In this document: positions 44,276 to 52,059 of the stretch, in pieces
How positions within the stretch are numbered: the stretch's first letter is position 1
Layout of the letters: the number at the start of each line of letters is the position of its first letter
Source of the DNA: an uncultured Gemmata sp.
Lineage (GTDB): Bacteria > Planctomycetota > Planctomycetia > Gemmatales > Gemmataceae
Direction: 5' to 3'
Length of the DNA: 64,000 nucleotides
Assembly (NCBI GenBank): GCA_937924775.1
Contig: CALDUT010000010.1
Span: forward strand, 1-64,000
Notes under the pieces: model-generated
Database searches by the model: none
The model's input: only the letters and a program-made list of their open reading frames with translations
Told to the model about the DNA's origin: nothing
Position numbers and translations under genes: made by a program

Positions 44276-45028
44276 ATGCGTAACTTCAAGCTCACGATCC
44301 GTTACGACGGTACCGATTTTTGGGGCTGGCAAACCCAACCCGGTCGACGGACGGTCCAAGAAACGCTGGAGAATGCCATTCGGGCTATTACGCAAGCCGA
44401 TGTTGTGCGTCTCAATTGCAGTGGGCGCACGGATGCCGGCGTTCATGCGGTCGGGCAAGTGGCTAACGTCTTTTTGGCAACCAAGCTCCGCTGTGAAACC
44501 CTGCGGAAGGCCATCAACGCGAAATTACCTGACGATGTGTGCATCCGGGATGTGGTCGAGGTCCCCCAAAGCTTCTGCGCCAACAAGGACGCGGTGCGGA
44601 AAATGTACCGCTACGTCGTTCACGATGGTCGCCTGCCGGACCCGTTTTTGCGGAAGTATGCGTGGTTCGTTCGCCATCCTCTCGATGCTGCGGCGATGCA
44701 CCGGGCAAGCCGCTGCCTGGTCGGCCGGCACGATTTTCGCTGCTTTGAGACGGAGTGGCCAAACCGCTTAACCAGTGTCCGTACGATCACGCACCTGAGT
44801 GTGAATCGCTTGGGCGAATACATCTGGATTGATGTGGAAGCCAACGGTTTTCTCTACAACATGGTCCGGGCGATCGCCGGTAGTCTGGTTCAAGTGGGCC
44901 GGGGGCTATGGCCAGAGTCGCGGATTGAAGAAGTGCTTCAAGCGCTGGATCGCCGCTTGGCCGGCCCCACGGCTCCCCCGCATGGCCTTTTCCTGATGTG
45001 TGTGACGTATAACCCATGCCCGAGCTAA
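44276..45028 (+). CDS. truA: tRNA pseudouridine synthase A
   Basis: The 250-residue enzyme modifies U38-U40 of the anticodon stem. LTIRYDGTDFWGWQTQPG is the N-terminal signature, and the catalytic Asp lies in NCSGRTDAGVHAVGQ. NFLYNM-type motif appears as ANGFLYNMVRAIAG. Length is typical. Its end overlaps aroA by 13 bases, so they are co-translated. Confidence 0.95.
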   Translation: MRNFKLTIRYDGTDFWGWQTQPGRRTVQETLENAIRAITQADVVRLNCSGRTDAGVHAVGQVANVFLATKLRCETLRKAINAKLPDDVCIRDVVEVPQSFCANKDAVRKMYRYVVHDGRLPDPFLRKYAWFVRHPLDAAAMHRASRCLVGRHDFRCFETEWPNRLTSVRTITHLSVNRLGEYIWIDVEANGFLYNMVRAIAGSLVQVGRGLWPESRIEEVLQALDRRLAGPTAPPHGLFLMCVTYNPCPS

Positions 45029-46359
45029 TCTACCCTGCGGAACTACCGATTCAGCCCTTCACAGAGCCCGCTTGCGGCACCGTGACCGTTCCCGGCAGCA
45101 AAAGCATTACCAACCGGGCGCTGGTTCTCGCCGCCTTAGCCAGCCGTGATGGTGTCGACAATGACGGTTCTTGCACTCTTGTGGGTGCATTACGCAGTGA
45201 AGACACCGAGGTCATGATCGCCTGCCTCCGCCAGCTGGGATTTTCGATCAGCACCGAGTGGGACCACAACCGGGTGATGGTTCACACCAATCGCTCGGGT
45301 CGGCTGATCCCCGCACAGCATGCGGACCTCTTCGTGGCCAATTCGGGAACCACGATGCGTTTTCTGGCGGCGATGGTCAGTGCCGGCGACGGGGAGTACC
45401 GGCTCGACGGCGTTCCGCGTATGCGCGAACGGCCGATTGAGGATTTGCTCGTCGCGTTGCGTCAGTTGGGTGTCGATGCCCAAAGCGAGACCAACAATGG
45501 TTGTCCACCCATTCGCATTCGCACCGCTGGGCTGAAAGGGGGGGAAGTCCGGGTCCGGGCCGATGTGAGTAGTCAGTTCGTCAGTGGTTTGATGATGGCT
45601 GCGGCTTTCGCCCACAAGGATGTGACCATCCGCATCGAGGGTCAGCGCGTCTCGGAACCCTACATCCACATGACAGAAGGGATGATGGGAGCGTATTGGT
45701 TGATCACATTCACAGCCATCGGGCCCGACGTTTACACCATCCCAGCCGCGCCGCGGATTCAGGGGCCGCGGGAATTTCTCGTGGAGCCGGATGCTTCGGC
45801 GTCCAGCTACTTCTGGGCCGCGGCGGCCATCACCGGGGGCACGGTCGCAGTGCGGGGATTCCGCGACCCGTTCGCTTCTCTACAAGGCGACTTGCGTTTT
45901 GTCCGGGTTCTAGAAGAGATGGGTTGTCGGCTTTCGTCCGCTGGCGAGTGGCTCACCGTTCACGGTGGTCCCCTGCGGGGTATTGACGTCGATATGAACG
46001 CCATCAGCGACACGGTCATGACGCTGGCCGCGGTGGCGTGTTTTGCCGAGGGGCCGACAACGATCCGCAACATCGCCCATATCCGCCACAAAGAAACCGA
46101 CCGTATCGCGGCAGTGGCCGCGGAATTGCGGAAACTGGGCGCTGAGGTGGAGGAGCGGGCCGATGGGCTGACGATCGTTCCGCGGCCGCTGCGGGGCTGT
46201 GCGGTGGATACCTACAACGATCACCGCATGGCGATGAGTTTGGCCCTGATTGGCCTCAAAGTGCCAGGAGTGGTCATTCGCAACCCGGGTTGCGTGGCCA
46301 AGACTTACCCAGGCTTCTGGGACGATCTCGAACAGCTGCGTCAGGATTCACACCGGTAG
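45016..46359 (+). CDS. aroA: 3-phosphoshikimate 1-carboxyvinyltransferase (EPSP synthase)
   Basis: 447 residues, the sixth step of the shikimate pathway. VTVPGSKSITNRALVLAAL binds shikimate-3-phosphate; FVANSGTTMRFLAAM, RPIEDLLVALRQLG, and the C-terminal IRHKETDRIAAVAAELRKLG and YNDHRMAMSLALIG are all intact. A small acidic insertion (DGVDNDGSCTLVG) follows the first motif. It overlaps truA upstream and converges on the ABC ATPase gene with only 29 bases between. Confidence 0.95.
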   Translation: MPELIYPAELPIQPFTEPACGTVTVPGSKSITNRALVLAALASRDGVDNDGSCTLVGALRSEDTEVMIACLRQLGFSISTEWDHNRVMVHTNRSGRLIPAQHADLFVANSGTTMRFLAAMVSAGDGEYRLDGVPRMRERPIEDLLVALRQLGVDAQSETNNGCPPIRIRTAGLKGGEVRVRADVSSQFVSGLMMAAAFAHKDVTIRIEGQRVSEPYIHMTEGMMGAYWLITFTAIGPDVYTIPAAPRIQGPREFLVEPDASASSYFWAAAAITGGTVAVRGFRDPFASLQGDLRFVRVLEEMGCRLSSAGEWLTVHGGPLRGIDVDMNAISDTVMTLAAVACFAEGPTTIRNIAHIRHKETDRIAAVAAELRKLGAEVEERADGLTIVPRPLRGCAVDTYNDHRMAMSLALIGLKVPGVVIRNPGCVAKTYPGFWDDLEQLRQDSHR

Positions 46360-46388
46360 GTGTAGGTAGAACTGAGTTTCCACCGTTC

Positions 46389-47390
46389 TTACGCCGCCGG
46401 TGTGGACGCAACTTGGGTATCGACGGGTGTTCCGTTGGTATCGGCTGGAGTCGAGTAGCCGCGACGGACCACTTCGTTGAAGAGAGTATCAAGATTGACG
46501 CGGCGTAGCTCCAGGCGTCGCAGCCCCCAGTTTTTCGCGATAATCTTGGCCGCTAACGATTCCCGCGGGTCGCGGCGATCGCGGGCGCGGACTTCGAATT
46601 CGAGAAATTCGCCATGCCGGCCTTTTTCTTCCACACTGACCAATTCGGGTTGTTCGCGCAAAAACGGCAAAACCGCGTCGGCCGGTCCGCGAACCTCAAT
46701 CCAATAACTCGGCTCACGGGATTCGATCGCTTTCATCGTTTCATCGAGCCGGATACGGCCCTTGTCGATGATGATGACCCGCTCGCACACTTTCTCCACT
46801 TCCGTCAGGATGTGGGTGGAGAGCAGAACGGTGTGCTGACCGCCGAGTTCGCGGATGGTGCTGAGCGTTTCGTTGATCTGCACCGGGTCCAGCCCGCTGG
46901 TGGGTTCGTCGAGAATCAAAATGGGTGGATCCGCCAAAAGGGCATCAGCAAGACCCACCCGTTGCCGGTAACCTTTCGAAAGCGTGCTGAGCAAGCGGTT
47001 TTGCACTTCTTTGATACGGCACTTCTCGACGCACTGGGCGATACGGGCATTGCGGCGAGCGCGTTCCACCCCTTTAAGCTTCGCCCGGTATTGCAAATAC
47101 TCACTCACCCGCATCTCACCGTAGAGCGGTACACTTTCGGGCAAATAGCCGATGCGGCGGCGAACCTCCATCGACTCATACATGACGTCGTAACCGGCGA
47201 TCCAGGCATAGCCGCTCGAAGCGGGTAGCCATGTTGTCAGGATGCGCATACAGGTAGATTTTCCGGCACCGTTGGGGCCGAGAAAGCCCACCAATTCGCC
47301 CGGTTGGACCTGAAAGGTGACATTGTCCACGGCCAGAACAGAGCCATAACTTTTGGTCAAATTCTGAACATCGATTGCGGGCGTAGCCAT
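46389..47390 (-). CDS. ABC transporter ATP-binding protein, GldA-like
   Basis: 333 residues from ATG 47390; the frame continues upstream to 47474 with other ATGs, none with a better RBS. Walker A GFLGPNGAGKSTCMR, signature variant LSKGYRQRVGLADAL, Walker B ILILDEPTSGLDPVQ and the H-loop STH are present. The C-terminal extension (about 225-333) is typical of GldA/NatA-type exporters. No permease is encoded beside it, so the membrane partner is elsewhere. In planctomycetes such ATPases often pair with Gld-type permeases; the substrate is unknown. Confidence 0.88.
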   Translation of the reverse strand: MATPAIDVQNLTKSYGSVLAVDNVTFQVQPGELVGFLGPNGAGKSTCMRILTTWLPASSGYAWIAGYDVMYESMEVRRRIGYLPESVPLYGEMRVSEYLQYRAKLKGVERARRNARIAQCVEKCRIKEVQNRLLSTLSKGYRQRVGLADALLADPPILILDEPTSGLDPVQINETLSTIRELGGQHTVLLSTHILTEVEKVCERVIIIDKGRIRLDETMKAIESREPSYWIEVRGPADAVLPFLREQPELVSVEEKGRHGEFLEFEVRARDRRDPRESLAAKIIAKNWGLRRLELRRVNLDTLFNEVVRRGYSTPADTNGTPVDTQVASTPAA

Positions 47391-47589
47391 ATTCGCCTGG
47401 TTGCTTGTGCCGAAAGAAGACAGCAACATTCCCTTGGGCATGATGATATGCCCCGAGCCGTCCGGGACAAGCACTCATCCGCAAGCCTGGCCTCCACTGT
47501 AGCATGAGCGTGTTTCCAGCACCGATTGTTTACGGTACACTGGTGCATAGCGACAGCCTCTTTCTCCCTCCGTACGGAGCCCGTGGACC

Positions 47590-50500
47590 ATGATCAGCCG
47601 GCTCATCCGTCTTGCAGCCTTGACCACTGCCCTGGTTACCCCCGCAATTACCCCCGCGGTGGCTGGGGCGCAACCCCCTCAAGGTGGCCCGCTATCTCCG
47701 GCCGATGCTCATAAAGCCCTCCGTGTGGCCGAGGGTTTTCAGGTGGAACTGTTCGCGGCCGAACCGCTCCTAATGAATCCCACTAGTATTGATGTGGACC
47801 ACAAAGGGCGGGTCTGGGTGGCGGAAGCCGTCAACTACCGGCGAGTGAACTTCAATCGGCCAATTCTCCGTCCTGAAGGGGATCGCATTGTTGTGTTGGT
47901 GGACGAGAAAGGCACCGGCCAAGCCACGAAAGCCGTCACCTTCTACCAGAGTAAAGATCTGGTAGCGCCGCTGGGGATTTGCGTAGCTCCCTATCCGGAT
48001 GGGAAAGGTCAGAGAGTGTTCGTGGCCCATTCGCCCGACCTTTTAGTCTTTGAAGACCGCGATGACGATTTGAAAGCTGATGGCCCCCCTAAGAAATTGC
48101 TCAGCGGCTTTCGTGGCTTTGATCACGACCATGGCTTGCACGGGCTGAGCATTGGCCCCGATGGTAAGCTCTACTTCACGGTGGGGGATAGTGGCGTCGA
48201 TGGCCTTCAAAGCGCAGAAGGTCGAGGTCGCAAGTGGAAGAGCAACGACAGCGACTGCCGCGCGGGGACCGTGTGGCGTTGCGATCTCGATGGCACCCAT
48301 CTCGAACTGATCGCCCACAACTTCCGCAACAATTACGAGTGCTGTGTGGATTCCTTCGGCGAAATCTGGCTGTCGGATAACGACGACGACGGCCATCAGC
48401 AGACCCGGATCTGTTACGTCATGCCAGGCGGCAACTACGGCTATCATCCTCGCGGACCGGGGCAAAGTCACTGGCACGAAGAACAACCCGGCATTGTCCA
48501 CAAGGTTCTCCGCACCGGGTTCGGCAGTCCGACCGGCATCGCTTTCTACGAGGGGAGTTTGTTCGGTCCCAAATATACCGGAGCTCTCTTGCATTGTGAT
48601 GCCGGCCCACGCGAAGTGCGGTGGTTTTTCCGCAAGCCCCGGGGGGCTGGGTATGAGCTGGGCAAAGAAGTGTTGCTGACCAGTAGCGACAATTGGTTTC
48701 GGCCCAGCGATGTGTGTGTCGCTCCAGATGGCAGCATTTTTGTGGCCGACTGGTACGATCGCGGCGTGGGCGGGCACGGCATGGGCGATCCCTTTGATGG
48801 GCGGATTTACCGCATTACACCGCGTGGCCACAAAGGTTACACCGTACCGGAAGTGACACCCGAGACGAACGAGGGCATCCTCGCAGCATTGGCCTCCCCC
48901 AATCTAGCGACCCTTCATATCGCGATGACCCGCATCCGCCAGCTAGGAAAAAACGACACTACTGACTTTCTCGCCGAAGCCTTGGGCAAGGATCAACCGG
49001 CTTGGCTGAAAGCCCGAGCCAATTGGGCGTATTTTCGTCGCCTGATGGATATGAAACATACTAATATCGGGTTGATCCTTCTGCGGCAGTCAGTCGATCG
49101 TGTCCAAAAGGTCCGCATCAGCAGAGAAATCCAAAAAACGATGGGGGAAAAGACAGCGGCTGGAGCCTTCGTATCGCCCATGACGCTCAATCTTCTGGAT
49201 ATGGCCTTCATTCGGGAATGGATGCTTTCGCTCCGCGACGCCCCAGCGGAGGTGGTCGCGCCGGCACTGATTTGGGCGGCGAAACAATACGACGGCCACG
49301 ACCATTTCTACCGGGCCGCGCTGAATATCGCTTGCGGTAACGATCCGGCCCGGCGCGAGGCCATCCTCGCCGACTTCCACAAGCATTTCTCACAATGGAA
49401 CGATCAAGTCGCTGACTTGGTGTGGGAATTGCGGCCCAAGTCGGTGCTGCCGCGGCTGGGGGAATGGCTAGCCGACAACACCTTAACCGCACCACAGAAG
49501 GCCCGCATCGTCGAGATTATTGCCGCCAACGATGATCTTGCTGCCGGGCGAACGCTGCTCCAGGTCCTGACGTCCAACGCGGCCGGGGAAGTCAAAACGC
49601 AGGCTCTTCAGAGCTTGCGCTTGTTCCTTCCCACCAAATGGAAGGGTCTTCAGGACAGCCCGGAATTGGCCGCGACGATCCATGATCTCCTCGTCCACGA
49701 CACCACCCGGCTAATGGGCGTTCAGCTCATATCCGCAGCGGTGGCTGTCCATCGGGTGGCCGATGTCGAGAAAATCGCTCGCGATGAGGCGGCACCTCTC
49801 GAGTTGCGGCACACGGCGATTCGCACTCTCGGAACGCTGCCCACAGATCGGAGTGTTGAGGCCCTCATCGCATTGGGAGCACCGAAGAATGCCTTCAGCA
49901 TCGAGTGCGTGAAAGCCTTGGGAGAATTGCTGCCCAAAGGGGCCAAGCCGCCCGCGTATGCGCAAAAGGCCCTGGAAGCTTTGCAAATGGCCATCACACT
50001 CGAAACGTCAACGCCCGAAATCCGCTCGGCAGCACTCCAGGCCCTGGCGGCCAACCGCATCGGGACCATTTGGCTTTTGGATACACACCAAAAAGGCGAA
50101 TTGCCGAAGGAACTCGTGGCCCAAGCAGGGCAGTTATTGCGGAATTCGCCCTTTCAAGGCGAGCGGAACCGAGCTTTGCTCCTTTTCCCTGCACCGGGCA
50201 AACTCAACCCGAAGAAGCTTCCTCCAGTCGCCGAACTGGCCAAGCGCACGGGCGACCCCGTCCGCGGCCAGGCCATCTGGAACGCCAGCCTTACGGGAGC
50301 CTCCCAGTGCGCCAAATGCCATATGGTTCGTGGTGTCGGTGGCCAAATCGGCCCCGATCTGTCGATGATCGGTAAAAAGAGTGCTCGCGAGGCACTTTAT
50401 GAATCCCTGTTGTACCCCTCGAGGGCGATTGCCGATCAATACATCCAACACCAAGTCCTGACGACCAGCGAAGTGACCATCACCGGCTTACTGGTCGCGG

Positions 50501-51183
50501 AAACGCCCGAGGCCATCACCCTGCGTGACGCCAACGGCAAAGACACCACCATTCCCAAAAAGGACATTGACGGCGACATCCGCAAGCTGAAAACCTCCCT
50601 GATGCCCGAAGATATCGTCGCCGCTCTCTCAGAGGACGAATTGGTCGATCTGGTCGCCTATTTGGAAACCTTGAAAGTTCCAGCATTGACCCCCGATACG
50701 TTCGCCATGGTGGGCCCGTTCCCGGCGAGAGATATGATCGTCGCTCTGGATAGCGCCTATGGACCCGAGTTGGGGCCTTTCGATCCAAAAGCTCACTTCC
50801 TCGTCCAGAATGGCTCGGAGGTGAAGAAGTTGACATGGACGATGCTCCACCCCAACGGCCAAGGCTACTTCGATCTGGCCGCGCGGCATGGCCAAGCCGC
50901 GACAAACTCCGCGTCGTACATGTACGCGGAGATCCAGTCACCGGTGGAGCAGGACTCCGAGATCCTTCTGGGCCCTGACGATGGCGCACGTCTGTGGGTG
51001 AACGATCACGAAGTTTTCATCACACGCGAAACCAAAGCTGCGATCCCGGAAGCCCACAAGATTCGCGTGAAACTCAAAAAAGGAGTCAACACGGTACTTC
51101 TCAAAGTCGCCAACGGCAATAATCCACACGGCTTCTACTTCACCGTCATTTCCCCGGAAGAAACCAAACTCATCAAACGATGA
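47590..51183 (+). CDS. PVC-type heme-binding CxxCH dehydrogenase-like protein
   Basis: 1197 residues. A signal peptide (LIRLAALTTALVTPAITPAVAGA) is followed by a beta-propeller membrane-bound dehydrogenase domain (about 40-430), with GFQVELFAAEPLLMNPTSI and GLHGLSIGPDGKLYFTVGD. A HEAT-like helical region covers about 430-870. The single heme c site CAKCH is near residue 907, inside MVRGVGGQIGPDLS. The C-terminus (about 1025-1197) resembles a PA14-type beta domain. Probably a periplasmic sugar or alcohol dehydrogenase that passes electrons through its own cytochrome; substrate unknown. It stands alone, followed by a lipoprotein gene. Confidence 0.88.
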   Translation: MISRLIRLAALTTALVTPAITPAVAGAQPPQGGPLSPADAHKALRVAEGFQVELFAAEPLLMNPTSIDVDHKGRVWVAEAVNYRRVNFNRPILRPEGDRIVVLVDEKGTGQATKAVTFYQSKDLVAPLGICVAPYPDGKGQRVFVAHSPDLLVFEDRDDDLKADGPPKKLLSGFRGFDHDHGLHGLSIGPDGKLYFTVGDSGVDGLQSAEGRGRKWKSNDSDCRAGTVWRCDLDGTHLELIAHNFRNNYECCVDSFGEIWLSDNDDDGHQQTRICYVMPGGNYGYHPRGPGQSHWHEEQPGIVHKVLRTGFGSPTGIAFYEGSLFGPKYTGALLHCDAGPREVRWFFRKPRGAGYELGKEVLLTSSDNWFRPSDVCVAPDGSIFVADWYDRGVGGHGMGDPFDGRIYRITPRGHKGYTVPEVTPETNEGILAALASPNLATLHIAMTRIRQLGKNDTTDFLAEALGKDQPAWLKARANWAYFRRLMDMKHTNIGLILLRQSVDRVQKVRISREIQKTMGEKTAAGAFVSPMTLNLLDMAFIREWMLSLRDAPAEVVAPALIWAAKQYDGHDHFYRAALNIACGNDPARREAILADFHKHFSQWNDQVADLVWELRPKSVLPRLGEWLADNTLTAPQKARIVEIIAANDDLAAGRTLLQVLTSNAAGEVKTQALQSLRLFLPTKWKGLQDSPELAATIHDLLVHDTTRLMGVQLISAAVAVHRVADVEKIARDEAAPLELRHTAIRTLGTLPTDRSVEALIALGAPKNAFSIECVKALGELLPKGAKPPAYAQKALEALQMAITLETSTPEIRSAALQALAANRIGTIWLLDTHQKGELPKELVAQAGQLLRNSPFQGERNRALLLFPAPGKLNPKKLPPVAELAKRTGDPVRGQAIWNASLTGASQCAKCHMVRGVGGQIGPDLSMIGKKSAREALYESLLYPSRAIADQYIQHQVLTTSEVTITGLLVAETPEAITLRDANGKDTTIPKKDIDGDIRKLKTSLMPEDIVAALSEDELVDLVAYLETLKVPALTPDTFAMVGPFPARDMIVALDSAYGPELGPFDPKAHFLVQNGSEVKKLTWTMLHPNGQGYFDLAARHGQAATNSASYMYAEIQSPVEQDSEILLGPDDGARLWVNDHEVFITRETKAAIPEAHKIRVKLKKGVNTVLLKVANGNNPHGFYFTVISPEETKLIKR

Positions 51184-51230
51184 CAGCCCATACCCCATTT
51201 GTACACTGTACCAGACAAGGATACGACAAC

Positions 51231-51893
51231 ATGGACGCTTTCTTCTGTGCGACACGGCGATTCCCGGTGGGGCTACTGGCCGCAACGCTGCTTGCCGCGT
51301 GGGCGTGCCAAAAAACCGCGGAGCCAACTGCCCCCAACGCGGCGGCGGCGATATCCTCACCGACTTCACGTTCCGATGTGTCAAACGTCGCCAAACTGGA
51401 CCTAGCCCCTCCGCCCCACCCACAACCAATTGACAAAACCCGCCCTCAGCCGCTGTCCAACACTTCCGAGTCGCCCCCACCCAAGGCGGGCAAAAAGGGA
51501 CTGGTGGCGAATCTCCCGGTGGATCGGATGGTTAGCGGAACCCTGGGCAGCCTTCTAGGGCAGACGGATAATTTACAACCCGCGGAGCAAGAGAAACTCC
51601 TCGCTCGACGGAAAGCCGCTCTCGTGGGAACTTGGACGGCGGACCTGGGCTTGGGTCAGACCGAGGAATTGACCTACATGGCCGATGGCACGTTCACGCG
51701 CACGCGGACCGGGTCTCAACCGGTGGCGATCCGCGGCCGGTACACGGTGAAATCCGTGGCCGGCACACGCGGGGTTCGCATGCAATGGGAAACGGACCAG
51801 GGCATGCAAAGCTTCATCGTCACCTTCGAAGGGAACGAGCTTTTACACCCCAGTTCGTTGCCAGGTGTCGTGGGGACTTTCCGCAAGAAATGA
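51231..51893 (+). CDS. Putative lipoprotein (220 aa)
   Basis: ATG 51231 gives a hydrophobic leader ending LLAAWACQK, a slightly atypical lipobox. A Pro/Ser/Thr-rich linker (about 30-95) is followed by a compact beta domain (about 125-220) that starts LVGTWTADLGLGQTEELTYM, reminiscent of lipocalin-like DUF proteins that begin with GTW. It follows the heme dehydrogenase gene by 47 bases on the same strand. Specific function unknown. Confidence 0.6.
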   Translation: MDAFFCATRRFPVGLLAATLLAAWACQKTAEPTAPNAAAAISSPTSRSDVSNVAKLDLAPPPHPQPIDKTRPQPLSNTSESPPPKAGKKGLVANLPVDRMVSGTLGSLLGQTDNLQPAEQEKLLARRKAALVGTWTADLGLGQTEELTYMADGTFTRTRTGSQPVAIRGRYTVKSVAGTRGVRMQWETDQGMQSFIVTFEGNELLHPSSLPGVVGTFRKK

Positions 51894-52059
51894 CAGTTTC
51901 GCCGAACCGCTGGTGCCCGACACAGCCCACAACCCGCGAACGCTGACTGTTGCCGCAGAAACCCCACATGCTGGCTGCATGGTGGCGTGGCCCCCCGGGC
52001 GCTTCTCACGGTGAGTGAGGAAACGTCCCGGGGTCTCGGCTGCAAGTCCGTTGTCAGCA